The notes under the pieces: model-generated
Databases searched by the model: none
What the model saw: the letters and a program-made list of their open reading frames with translations, nothing else
Told to the model about the DNA's origin: nothing
From: CAZLKN01 sp964560135
Lineage (GTDB): Bacteria; Actinomycetota; JAICYB01
Length of the DNA: 23,013 bases
Reading direction: 5' to 3'
Assembly (NCBI GenBank): GCA_964560135.1
Contig: CAZLKN010000048.1
Location: forward strand, 1 to 23,013
Translations under genes and position numbers: made by a program
In this document: in pieces, positions 1-7,424 of the stretch
How the letters are laid out: each line of letters opens with the position of its first letter
Numbering within the stretch: position 1 is the stretch's first letter

Positions 1-72
1 GGACGACGTTGGGCCCGTGCAGCCCGATTCCGTTCAGCGTCGTCCCCCGGTGGATGGAGGACCGGCCCCCGG
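1..72. other. Left-edge non-coding stretch
   Basis: This is the sequence downstream of the LCP gene stop. It holds an 8-bp inverted repeat (GGACGACG at 1-8, CGTCGTCC at 38-45) around a 29-nt loop with no T-tract. I see no gene here and cannot tell what lies beyond the edge. Confidence 0.5.
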
Positions 73-954
73 CTACACCTCGCCGTCGTGGCGGACGGAA
101 TCGAAGATCGCGTTGATCTCGGAGGACAGGAACACGACGCTGGCGCCGCCCGCCTGCCCCGGGGATCCCGGTAGGACGATGTTCCTGAAGTTGAACGGAT
201 CCAGGCGCCGACCCACCGCAGCGAGGTGCAGCAGTTCCCGCGTGGGCACGTCGGAGACCACGAACTCACGGAAGGCCTGCAGGTACAGCAGCACCTTCGG
301 GATCTCGCGGGCATCGTGGCGGAACTTGTCCAGGCCCGCCAGCAGGACCCGCCCGATGTTCTCCTGCCGTCCGAAGTCCCCACCGGGGGCGCTCTTGCGG
401 TTGCGTGAGAAGGCCAGAGCCTCGGCCCCCGTCATGTGGTGGGGGCCGGGGTCGAAGAACGCACCCGAGAACCGTTCTGCCATCGGGTAGGGAACATCCA
501 CCACGACCCCGCCGAGACGGTCGATCAGTGCCCGGAATCGCGAGAACTCGACGGCCGCGTAGTAGTGGATCGGCAGTCCCGTGAGCTGCCGGACGGTCTC
601 CACCACCAGCTCCGGGCCCCCGAACTGCAGAGAGGAGTTGATCTTGCTCCGGCCCCGTCCGGGGACCGGGACGTAGGAGTCGCGGGGGATCCCGATCACC
701 GTCCCGCGGCCGGTCGCGGTGTTTACGGCCACGATGCTCAGCGCGTCCGCACGGCCTTGCCGCGGGTCCCCCTCCCGAAGGTCGCTGCCGATCACGAGGA
801 CGAACAGCGGGTTGGCTTCGAGGGGATCGACGTGGACCGACGATGCCGTCCGGTGCAGTTCGAGGGCGGGGGTCGGTGACGGTCCGGGGGTCCGCGCGGC
901 GGTGACGAGCAGCAGCCCGGCCAGTGCGAGCAGGGCTTTGGTCCTCGCGGTCAC
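73..954 (-). CDS. LytR-CpsA-Psr (LCP) family wall-polymer ligase
   Basis: A 293-residue membrane-anchored LCP protein. The family transfers lipid-linked glycans to peptidoglycan on the outer face of the membrane. One hydrophobic N-terminal segment (about residues 7-20) is followed by a short proline-rich linker and the LCP domain (about 50-285). Family signatures visible are GSD (56-58), RAD (68-70), IPRDSYV (89-95, containing the pyrophosphate-binding Arg), DRLGGVVVDV (145-154), SRNRK (183-187) and DFGRQEN (193-199). The GTG start at 954 is chosen because GTG and the upstream gene's TGA overlap as GTGA (951-954). Earlier in-frame starts would read through the upstream gene. The length is normal for a minimal LCP protein without a C-terminal LytR_C domain. 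Next to glycan export genes it is the natural candidate for attaching the exported polymer to the wall. The family call is secure; the substrate is inferred. Confidence 0.92.
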   Translation of the reverse strand: MTARTKALLALAGLLLVTAARTPGPSPTPALELHRTASSVHVDPLEANPLFVLVIGSDLREGDPRQGRADALSIVAVNTATGRGTVIGIPRDSYVPVPGRGRSKINSSLQFGGPELVVETVRQLTGLPIHYYAAVEFSRFRALIDRLGGVVVDVPYPMAERFSGAFFDPGPHHMTGAEALAFSRNRKSAPGGDFGRQENIGRVLLAGLDKFRHDAREIPKVLLYLQAFREFVVSDVPTRELLHLAAVGRRLDPFNFRNIVLPGSPGQAGGASVVFLSSEINAIFDSVRHDGEV

Positions 955-1649
955 GGCATCCACCTCGAGCTCGCACGTGGTTCGGCCCGGCCGGTCTGCT
1001 GGCGATCGGCCTCGAGGCTCAGGTCGAAACCCGCTACGCGCCACCCGGCCTCGGAGCGGACGAGCAGGAGCTGACCGATCTGCCGGAGCCGTACGGCGGG
1101 GGCCGGGGTGTCCGGATCAGGTGTCGGGCGGTCGCCGGTTTCTTCGAGGAATCCATGCGCCTCCAGGTCGACGTCCAGCAGTACCTGCGCAGAGCCCTCC
1201 TCGCTGACGGTCAGCAGGCCGCTGAACGTCACCAACCCCCGGGTGATCCGCTCGTCGGGCGCGGGACGGAAGGCGTCGTTGCGCGCGACCACCGATCCCG
1301 CCTGGGCAGTGAACAGCTCCTCCACCGGGGGTCGCGGTGTGGGGCCGGGTGCCGGGGTGGCGTCGTCCGCGGGCGGCGTGGGGGCCGGGATCGGCGGCAG
1401 GAACGCCCGCTCGTAGACGGCGGTCAGCACGTCGGACAGCTCGTCGCGTGCGGCGCCCGCGTCGGCTTCCGGGAAGATGTCCAGCTCCCCGGCCACCGCC
1501 GAGATCGCCGGCATCGGCGTCGGTGCCGGAGAAGGTTCGGGCGATCCCAGCCGGGTAGACAGAAGGGTGGCGCCCCCGGCGAGGAGCACCACGGCCGCGA
1601 TGATGATCGGCCAGGTGCCGCGCAGTGTGATGAGCTTGGGTCGATCCAT
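951..1649 (-). CDS. Single-pass membrane protein of unknown function, proline-rich linker
   Basis: A 232-residue protein I cannot assign to a named family. It has a short cytoplasmic N-terminus, one membrane segment (about residues 12-31), then Pro/Thr/Ala-rich stretches around 36-46 and 86-108. A soluble extracytoplasmic part follows (about 109-220), ending in a W-R-V-A-G-F pattern reminiscent of NTF2-like or Mce-associated accessory domains. That resemblance is weak. It is translationally coupled to the LCP gene through a 4-bp overlap, so the two are probably made together, and it may be an LCP accessory factor. The ATG at 1649 is the first start. No strong Shine-Dalgarno sequence is visible upstream. 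Confidence 0.75.
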   Translation of the reverse strand: MDRPKLITLRGTWPIIIAAVVLLAGGATLLSTRLGSPEPSPAPTPMPAISAVAGELDIFPEADAGAARDELSDVLTAVYERAFLPPIPAPTPPADDATPAPGPTPRPPVEELFTAQAGSVVARNDAFRPAPDERITRGLVTFSGLLTVSEEGSAQVLLDVDLEAHGFLEETGDRPTPDPDTPAPAVRLRQIGQLLLVRSEAGWRVAGFDLSLEADRQQTGRAEPRASSRWMP

Positions 1650-1740
1650 ATTCGGTGATCCGGCACCGGCCGGGGACTGAGCTTAGCGCCATAGGGATGT
1701 GATGCGCAGACGACGGAACCGAACCCCGGGGGGCCGAGGC

Positions 1741-1751
1741 TCTGCTACGAT
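1741..1751 (+). promoter_or_regulatory. Candidate extended -10 promoter element
   Basis: TCTGCTACGAT contains TGn followed by a TACGAT hexamer (1746-1751), the form of an extended -10 element. No convincing -35 lies 16-18 bp upstream. It sits 88 bp before the ATG at 1840. The same TCTGCTAnnAT string recurs before the other sulfatase-bearing unit (9153-9163). The assignment is by eye only. Confidence 0.35.
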
Positions 1752-1826
1752 ACGCAGGTCGACCCGCCGGGACCGTTCCCATGTCCCGATCCCCACAACC
1801 CGTCAGAAGCGGGCGTGGGTTGGAAC

Positions 1827-1832
1827 GGAGGT
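1827..1832 (+). promoter_or_regulatory. Ribosome binding site deciding the start at 1840
   Basis: GGAGGT ends 7 bases before ATG 1840. This strong site, followed directly by a membrane-type N-terminus, is why the start is placed here and not at upstream in-frame ATG codons (from 1699) that would add about 47 arginine-rich residues. Confidence 0.75.
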
Positions 1833-1839
1833 AGCGACG

Positions 1840-2076
1840 ATGAAACAGCTCATCGTGCGGGGAGCCGCTGCGCTCGCCGTGCTCATCTACGTGACGACGG
1901 TGGCCGCGACGCCCGCTGCCGCGTACATCGACCCAGGGTCCAGCAGCTATATCTTCCAGTTGCTGATCGGCGGTCTCATGGGTCTGGGGATCGCGGTCGG
2001 GAGCTTCTGGCACCGGATCAAGGCGTTCTTCGGAAAGTCGTCCGAGGGCACCGGGACCGGCGACACCGAGCGATGA
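1840..2076 (+). CDS. Small YIDPGS-motif membrane protein
   Basis: A 78-residue protein. A hydrophobic N-terminal segment with an Ala-rich end (about residues 7-27) may be a signal peptide or membrane anchor. It is followed by the motif A-Y-I-D-P-G-S (27-33), a second hydrophobic, glycine-rich helix (about 35-54), and a short basic then polar tail. Small proteins with a Y-[IL]-D-P-G-[ST] motif followed by one helix are widespread in bacteria, but I know of no established function. Its TGA overlaps the ATG of the methyltransferase gene (ATGA, 2073-2076), so it leads a translationally coupled set with that gene and the sulfatase-like gene. A role as a membrane partner of those enzymes is inferred from position only. 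Confidence 0.8.
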   Translation: MKQLIVRGAAALAVLIYVTTVAATPAAAYIDPGSSSYIFQLLIGGLMGLGIAVGSFWHRIKAFFGKSSEGTGTGDTER

Positions 2077-3449
2077 CCGTCGAGCTCGTCCCGGGCTCGT
2101 TCCGGGACCCGAGCGGCTCCGTGTTCCGATCCGACGGGGTGCTCCACCGCCAGGTGGACCCGTCATACGCCGTGCACTACGACCGCCTCATGTCCTCGGG
2201 GCTCTACGAGGCGCTCGTCACCGGCAAGCTGCTCGTGCCCCACCAGGAGGTGGACGCGTCGCTCGGACCGGCCCCCGCGCACCGTGTGCTGCGCCCGCTG
2301 GAGATCGGGTTCATCTCCCACCCCTACGAGTGGTGCTTCTCGCAGCTGCGCGAGGCAGCCCTGCTGACCCTGCGGATCCAGCGGATCGCCCTGGACCACG
2401 GCATGACCCTCAAGGACGCCAGCGCCTACAACGTGCAGTTCCACGAGGGACGTCCGGTGCTGATCGACACCCTGTCCTTCGAGGTGCTCCGCGAAGGAGA
2501 GCCCTGGATCGCCTACCGGCAGTTCTGCCAGCACTTCCTGGCCCCCCTGGCCCTGATGGCATACCGCGACGTACGGATGGCGGAGCTGCTGCGGGTATAC
2601 CTCGACGGGATCCCCCTAGACCTGGCAGCGGCGCTCCTGCCCCGGAAGGCCTGGCGCCGCCCGGCGCTGTTCCTGCACCTGCGCACCCAGGCCAAACACC
2701 AGGCCCGCCACGCCGGCGGTGACACCGGCCGGCGGAAGGGCGGGTTCGGGCTCCGGGCGTTCCGGGGCCTGGTGGCCAGCCTCGAAGGTGCGGTGCGGAA
2801 GCTGTCCTGGAAGCCCGAGGGGCAGTGGGCCGACTACTACGAGGAAGCCGCCCACTACACCGACGATTCGCTGGCCCACAAGGAGCAGCTGGTCGCCGAG
2901 ATCGTAGCCGGCGTCGGCCCCCGCACGGTCTGGGACCTCGGCGGCAACACGGGCCGCTTCGCGCGCATCGCCACCGCCACCGGCGCCGCGACCGTCTGCT
3001 TCGACGTCGATCCCGCGTGCGTCGAGCGTGCGTGGCGTGAGGTCCGAGCCCAGGAGGAAACCTCGCTGCTGCCGCTGGTCTGCGACCTCACCAACCCCAG
3101 CCCGTCACTCGGATGGGAACACCGGGAGCGACCGTCGCTGACGGAGCGCGGCCCCGCCGACCTCCTGCTGGCGCTCGCTCTCGTCCATCACCTCGCGATC
3201 GGGAACAACGTCCCGCTGCCGAGGATCGCGGGCTGGTTCGCGGAACTGGGGCGGCATCTGGTGATCGAGTGGGTACCCAAGGACGACCCGAAGGTGGGCG
3301 ACCTCCTGGCCTCCCGCGAGGATGTCTTCCCGGGCTACACCCCGGAGGGGTTCGAGGCGGCGTTCAGGGAGCGATTCGCCATCGAGCGGACGGAGCCGCT
3401 GCGTGGATCCGGCCGGATCCTGTACTCGATGCGGAGGCTCGGGACGTGA
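2073..3449 (+). CDS. Two-domain protein: kinase-like N-terminus plus class I SAM methyltransferase
   Basis: A 458-residue cytoplasmic protein. The C-terminal half (about 245-455) is a class I SAM-dependent methyltransferase: motif I is V-W-D-L-G-G-N-T-G-R-F (286-296), acidic D-V-D lies at 311-313, C-D-L-T-N-P at 337-342, and L-A-L-V-H-H-L at 368-374. The N-terminal half holds D115-A-S-A-Y-N120, then G-R-P-V-L-I-D132. The D-x4-N spacing and a second Asp 12 residues later match the catalytic loop and metal-binding Asp of kinase-like (APH/protein-kinase) folds. A full kinase fold is not proven, and no clear ATP-binding Lys is identified. The general layout resembles NoeA-type methyltransferases. 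The ATG at 2073 overlaps the upstream stop. Its own TGA overlaps the GTG of the sulfatase-like gene. Probable role: modification of a surface glycan or its lipid carrier. Confidence 0.82.
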   Translation: MTVELVPGSFRDPSGSVFRSDGVLHRQVDPSYAVHYDRLMSSGLYEALVTGKLLVPHQEVDASLGPAPAHRVLRPLEIGFISHPYEWCFSQLREAALLTLRIQRIALDHGMTLKDASAYNVQFHEGRPVLIDTLSFEVLREGEPWIAYRQFCQHFLAPLALMAYRDVRMAELLRVYLDGIPLDLAAALLPRKAWRRPALFLHLRTQAKHQARHAGGDTGRRKGGFGLRAFRGLVASLEGAVRKLSWKPEGQWADYYEEAAHYTDDSLAHKEQLVAEIVAGVGPRTVWDLGGNTGRFARIATATGAATVCFDVDPACVERAWREVRAQEETSLLPLVCDLTNPSPSLGWEHRERPSLTERGPADLLLALALVHHLAIGNNVPLPRIAGWFAELGRHLVIEWVPKDDPKVGDLLASREDVFPGYTPEGFEAAFRERFAIERTEPLRGSGRILYSMRRLGT

Positions 3450-5035
3450 CCCGGCGCCCACTGCATCCGGTGCTGTTCGCCGCCTACCCGATCCTGTTCC
3501 TCTACGCGCAGAACCTGGGTTACGTGCGCGGGACCCGCATCCTGCCCGCGCTGGCGGGGTCGCTGGTCGTCGCGGCGCTGCTCACCCTGGGGGCCGCGCG
3601 GGTGTACGGCGACGCCCGCAAGGGCGCTCTCGCCTCGACCGGCCTGGTGGTCCTGTTCTTCTCCTACGGGCACGTCTGGCATCTGCTCGAAGCCAAGGCG
3701 ATCGGCCCCGTGGTCGTGGGGCGGGACGCCTTCCTGCTCCCGCTCTGGGCGCTGCTGGCTGTCGGGGCGGTCGTGGGGGCGGGACGGCTGCGACGCTCGC
3801 CGACGGAGGCGACGCGCGCGCTCAACGGTGTTGCCGCCGTGCTGCTCGTGCTCGTCCTGGTTCCCTTGGGGAGCCACCTCCTGGGTCAGCTCTTCGGGAC
3901 GGGGACCGGTGCCACGGCGGAGGCGGCGGAAGCTGCATCGAGCGGGGAGCACAGCGACGTCCGGGTCGCAGGGCAGCCGACCGAGCCGATGCGCGACATC
4001 TACTACATCGTCCCCGACCGGTACGGCGACCAGCGCACGTTGTCGGAGTACTACGGTTTCGACAACTCCGGGTTCCTCGACTCCCTGCGAAGGCGGGGCT
4101 TCCATGTGCCCGAGCGGACCGTTGCGAACTATCCCAAGACCGCGCATTCCCTCGCATCCGCTATGAACATGCGGTATCTCGACGATCTCGCGGAAACAGT
4201 GGGCCCGGGATCCTCCGACCGCCGCCACGTCCTCGAGATGATCCCCGGCCCCCGGCTGACCAGGTTCGTGCAGGAGGTCGGCTACGAGTACCACCACGTC
4301 GGGGCCTGGTGGGATGCGACGGCCGACGATTCCACTGCGGAGGTCAACTACCACTACCACCCGCGCAGTGAGTTCTCTCTCGCGCTGCAGCGCACCACCC
4401 TCATGCTCCCCGTCGGCAAGAGGATGGGCACCGTCTACGACGGCTTCGATGCGCGCCGGTACAACTACAACCAGCTTCGCTTCCAGTTCGAGACGCTGCA
4501 GGGGCTGGCACGCTCAGGCAGCGAGGAGCCACGGTTCGTCTTCGCGCATCTGCTCACGCCCCACGCCCCCTACGTGTTCCACGCCGACGGGCGGTTCATG
4601 AGCGAGGCGGAGGACCGGTCGCTGCTGCGTCGGCGGGCTTTCGTCCAGCAGGTGATGCACGCGAACGCGCAATTCGAGGAGCTCATCGACATCCTTCTGT
4701 CGGGACCGGAGGAGGAGCACCCGATCATCGTGATCATGGCGGACGAGGGCCCGCACCCCTGGCGGCACACCGTCGAGGAGGAGAGCTTCCTGTGGACCGA
4801 GGCCTCCGAGGAGGAGCTCGAACGGAAGATGGGCATCCTCAACGCGCTGTACCTCCCGGGCCTCGAGGATCCGGGGGTCTATCCTGAGATCACCTCGGTG
4901 AACGTCTTCCGGCTGATCCTCAGCCGGTATCTGGGGGCCGATCTGCCGCTGCTGCCGGACCGAGCCTATGTCTTCACCGGCGAACACGACCTGTACACCT
5001 TCACCGATGTGACTGACCGGCTCCGCCGCCCGTAG
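3446..5035 (+). CDS. Membrane-anchored sulfatase/alkaline-phosphatase-superfamily enzyme, paralogue 1
   Basis: A 529-residue protein starting at GTG 3446, which overlaps the upstream TGA (GTGA). About five N-terminal membrane helices (roughly 8-27, 33-51, 61-80, 94-113, 128-147) precede an extracytoplasmic catalytic domain (about 180-525). Likely metal and catalytic positions, by analogy with the LtaS/sulfatase fold, are D191 in IVPDRYG, T232 in NYPKTAHSL (candidate nucleophile), H368 and H373 in AHLLTPHAPY, and D433-E434 in MADEGP. The last site is D-E where D-H is usual. There is no C-x-P-x-R formylglycine motif, so classical sulfate-ester hydrolysis is less likely than phospho- or glycerophospho-transfer. 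The paralogue at 9236 shares every one of these motifs. A role in modifying exported glycan is inferred from context. Confidence 0.85.
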   Translation: MTRRPLHPVLFAAYPILFLYAQNLGYVRGTRILPALAGSLVVAALLTLGAARVYGDARKGALASTGLVVLFFSYGHVWHLLEAKAIGPVVVGRDAFLLPLWALLAVGAVVGAGRLRRSPTEATRALNGVAAVLLVLVLVPLGSHLLGQLFGTGTGATAEAAEAASSGEHSDVRVAGQPTEPMRDIYYIVPDRYGDQRTLSEYYGFDNSGFLDSLRRRGFHVPERTVANYPKTAHSLASAMNMRYLDDLAETVGPGSSDRRHVLEMIPGPRLTRFVQEVGYEYHHVGAWWDATADDSTAEVNYHYHPRSEFSLALQRTTLMLPVGKRMGTVYDGFDARRYNYNQLRFQFETLQGLARSGSEEPRFVFAHLLTPHAPYVFHADGRFMSEAEDRSLLRRRAFVQQVMHANAQFEELIDILLSGPEEEHPIIVIMADEGPHPWRHTVEEESFLWTEASEEELERKMGILNALYLPGLEDPGVYPEITSVNVFRLILSRYLGADLPLLPDRAYVFTGEHDLYTFTDVTDRLRRP

Positions 5036-5054
5036 GGCGGGTGCCCCACAAGCG

Positions 5055-5951
5055 ATGACCGAACCGTCCCAGCAGCCGGGAGCGGTCGGTGGACGGCCTT
5101 GGCGGCGGGTGGCACTCAGGACGCTCCGGATGCTCGGGTCTGGAGGCGCCTTCGCGCTGCTGGGCTGGGCCGCGCACCGGGCAAGCAAGGACGTCGCCTT
5201 CAGCGAACTCCGGCCCGGCCCCTTCCTTGTGTCCGTGGTCCTCTTCGCTTTCGCCTGGTTCGGCCTCGCGCAGGCCTGGGCATCTCTCACCGGGGGAGCC
5301 CGGATCGAGGCGACGAAGGTGTGGTGCAGGAGCCAGGTTCTCCGGTATGTCCCGGGGGCCATCTGGGCCCCCGCTGCTCGCGCCGCCAGCATCCGCGGAC
5401 GTGGTGTGCGCGGCGCGTTGTCGTCGGTGGCCATCGAGTCTCTGTCGCTGCTCTGTACGGGTGCCGCGGTCGGTGGGGCGTACCTCACAGCAACCGGGGC
5501 GATCCGCTGGTCGCCCCTCGTGCTGCTCCTGGTCGTGCCCCCACTGGCGGCGTGGCTCGTGCCACTCACGAAGCCGGTGCCGCCCCGCCGGGTGCTTGCC
5601 GTGGTGTGCTGGCACGCGGCGGCCTGGGTCGCATACGGGGCCGCCGCAGCGGCTGCGCAGCTCTCCGTCGCCGAGCTACCTTCATTCGGTGTGGTGGCGG
5701 GTGCTTCCCTGCTTGCATGGGCGGCAGGCTTTGTCGTCGTGTTCGCGCCGAGCGGCGCGGGTGTCCGCGAGCTGGCCTATATGGCACTCGTGGGCGCGAT
5801 GCTCCCCGTTCCGGTTGCCGCAGCGGGGGCGATCACCGCCCGTGTCGGTGTGACGGTCGCGGAGATCATCGTCCTCGCCGTGGTGAGCGTGCCACGCCGA
5901 GCAACCACGGGAAGCTCCGCTGAATCGTCACCTCATCAAAGCAACGACTGA
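5055..5951 (+). CDS. Flippase-like / LPG-synthase-type integral membrane protein
   Basis: A 298-residue polytopic protein with about seven or eight hydrophobic segments. The signature R-Y-V-P-G (97-101) after the second or third helix and P-S-G-A-G-V-R-E near residues 233-240 are typical of the lysylphosphatidylglycerol_TM / UPF0104 / AglD-like superfamily. That superfamily includes membrane proteins associated with surface glycan assembly and lipid translocation. Only the membrane domain is present, with no aminoacyl-transferase domain, so lysyl-PG synthesis is unlikely. It follows the sulfatase-like gene by 19 bases and probably shares its transcript. Its last 86 bases overlap the 3' end of the convergent methyltransferase gene. 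The natural alternative is a lipid-linked oligosaccharide flippase or a glycosyltransferase accessory protein. Confidence 0.78.
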   Translation: MTEPSQQPGAVGGRPWRRVALRTLRMLGSGGAFALLGWAAHRASKDVAFSELRPGPFLVSVVLFAFAWFGLAQAWASLTGGARIEATKVWCRSQVLRYVPGAIWAPAARAASIRGRGVRGALSSVAIESLSLLCTGAAVGGAYLTATGAIRWSPLVLLLVVPPLAAWLVPLTKPVPPRRVLAVVCWHAAAWVAYGAAAAAAQLSVAELPSFGVVAGASLLAWAAGFVVVFAPSGAGVRELAYMALVGAMLPVPVAAAGAITARVGVTVAEIIVLAVVSVPRRATTGSSAESSPHQSND

Positions 5952-6501
5952 GTGCGAGGTGCAGCCGTCGGGTGGTGAACCAGGCAACGTGCTCAGGGTC
6001 GTTGCCCCAACGCGCGAGATTCTTACCCCTGGCCAGGTTGCCGAGCCTGAAGAAGGGCTCCCACGGCACAGAGACCAGGCACTGGCCGTCGGTGACGCGG
6101 GCGAGCTCCTCGATCGCGCGGTCAGGCTGCGTAAGATGCTCCAACACTTCGATGCACAGGACGAGGTCCACGGATGCGTTTCGCAGAGGGAGCATCCCGG
6201 CATCGGCCCGGATCGCGACGATGTCCGGTAGGCGCCGGCGCGCGCTGCGCAGCTTGTCGTGGCGAAAGTCGACCCCGATCGACTGTTCGGCGTCGACTTC
6301 CAGGCGCTCCAGGCAGATGCCTTCGCCCGTCCCGATATCGGCGAGAACACGGACCGATCCTCGTGTGCACGCGCGCAGTCGTTCGAACCACCGGTCGAGC
6401 AACCATCGCACGACTTTGTTGCTGCTCGCGTACTTCCGGGCATCCTGCCCCGCAGCTTCGGACGCCGCACCGGGGGCGAGACCGATTGGCTCCCTGGTCA
6501 T
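5866..6501 (-). CDS. Class I SAM-dependent methyltransferase (Methyltransf_11 type)
   Basis: A 211-residue soluble methyltransferase. Motif I is D-I-G-T-G-E-G (55-61), an acidic ribose-binding Asp is at 78 (GVDF), R-A-D-A is at 98-101, and L-C-I-E-V-L-E-H-L at 115-123 is the usual post-I/IV region. W-G-N-D-P-E-H-V-A-W-F (165-175) is seen in many glycan and lipid methyltransferases of this type. The ATG at 6501 overlaps the TGA of the upstream GT2 gene (ATGA, 6498-6501), which decides the start. It is the last gene of a three-gene minus-strand operon. Its 3' end runs 86 bases into the opposite-strand membrane-protein gene. The substrate is unknown; a sugar or lipid-linked intermediate is plausible. 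Confidence 0.88.
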   Translation of the reverse strand: MTREPIGLAPGAASEAAGQDARKYASSNKVVRWLLDRWFERLRACTRGSVRVLADIGTGEGICLERLEVDAEQSIGVDFRHDKLRSARRRLPDIVAIRADAGMLPLRNASVDLVLCIEVLEHLTQPDRAIEELARVTDGQCLVSVPWEPFFRLGNLARGKNLARWGNDPEHVAWFTTRRLHLALSRCFDEVTIQRSFPWLLGVARSPRRGR

Positions 6502-7424
6502 GGGCGCTCGTCGATGAGCGAACCGACGTCCGGCTGGATGCGGGCGTGGATGATCAGCTCGGCGAGGAGACCGATGGACACGAGTTGTACGGCCACCATC
6601 ACGAGTAGCGCACCGGCGAGTAGCGCCGGACGGTCCCCGACGGGACTCCCGGTTACGGAGAGTACGGCCATCCAGGTGAGCAGAACCGTGCCAGCTATTC
6701 CTAAGACCAACGCCACTCCGCCGAACAGGTGCAGGGGACGAGCGTCGTAGGTCGTGATGAGCTTCACGGTGAGCAGGTCGAGCAGCCCTCGGTGGTAACG
6801 GGCGCGGCCGAACTTCGATCTTCCGTGCAGCCTCGGACGGGACGACACGGGCACCTCGGCCACCCGGAATCCGTACCAGTGCGCGAGGACGGGGATGAAC
6901 CGGTGGAGCTCCCCGTAGAGATGCAGGGATGCAGCGACCTCGCGCCGCATGGCCCGGATGCCGCTGTTCAGGTCCGTGGTACGGACTCCCGTCATCCGGG
7001 CTGTGACGCGGTTGTACCAACGTGAGGCCACCCTCCGGACCCCAGCGGACCGCGCCTTGGTCCCGCGCCCGCTGACCAGATCGGCTCCGGCGTCGATCTC
7101 CTCGAGGAGGGCCGGGATGTCCCGTGGGTCGAGTTGCCCGTCGGCGTCCATCACGACGATGATCTCACCGACGGCGACCATGAACCCGGCGTGCAGCGCG
7201 GTGGCCTTGCCGAAGTTGCGTCGCAACCGGATCCCTCTGACTCGACGGTCCGACGATGTGAGGTCGGCCACCACGGCCCGGGTACCGTCGGTGCTGCCGT
7301 CGTCCACTACGAGGATCTCGAAGTCGATCCCGAGGTCGTCGAGTGTCTTCATGAGCTCGGATACCACGGAAACCAGATTGTTCGCCTCGTTGTACGCCGG
7401 GAGGACGACGGAGAGCCGCATCAT
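6498..7424 (-). CDS. GT2 polyprenyl-phosphate glycosyltransferase (GtrB/DPM1-like)
   Basis: A 308-residue family 2 glycosyltransferase. The catalytic domain (about 1-230) carries P-A-Y-N-E (9-13), V-V-D-D-G-S (39-44) and the D-A-D-G-Q (93-97) metal-binding motif. Two C-terminal membrane helices (about 236-257 and 267-293) follow, as in GtrB, ArnC and bacterial dolichyl-phosphate-mannose-synthase-like enzymes. Those enzymes charge polyprenyl phosphate with a sugar on the cytoplasmic face. The ATG at 7424 overlaps the TGA of the GT-C-like gene (ATGA), giving tight coupling to a probable user of the polyprenyl-P-sugar. It also overlaps the downstream methyltransferase gene. The enzyme class is secure; the sugar is unknown. 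Confidence 0.92.
   Translation of the reverse strand: MMRLSVVLPAYNEANNLVSVVSELMKTLDDLGIDFEILVVDDGSTDGTRAVVADLTSSDRRVRGIRLRRNFGKATALHAGFMVAVGEIIVVMDADGQLDPRDIPALLEEIDAGADLVSGRGTKARSAGVRRVASRWYNRVTARMTGVRTTDLNSGIRAMRREVAASLHLYGELHRFIPVLAHWYGFRVAEVPVSSRPRLHGRSKFGRARYHRGLLDLLTVKLITTYDARPLHLFGGVALVLGIAGTVLLTWMAVLSVTGSPVGDRPALLAGALLVMVAVQLVSIGLLAELIIHARIQPDVGSLIDERP

Noticed and set aside
1..45. Inverted repeat GGACGACG / CGTCGTCC as a terminator of the LCP gene
   Set aside because: The stem is 8 bp with a 29-nt loop and no T-tract follows. It is insufficient for a terminator call.
1699..1839. N-terminal extension of the YIDPGS protein from upstream ATG codons
   Set aside because: The extra 47 residues are arginine-rich with no domain, would bury the hydrophobic N-terminus, and a strong GGAGGT precedes ATG 1840.
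3446..5035. Calling the sulfatase-like proteins true sulfatases
   Set aside because: The C/S-x-P-x-R formylglycine site is absent. Only the superfamily is supported.
5055..5951. Lysylphosphatidylglycerol synthase (MprF)
   Set aside because: Only the membrane domain is present; the aminoacyl-transferase domain is missing and the length is about 300 residues.
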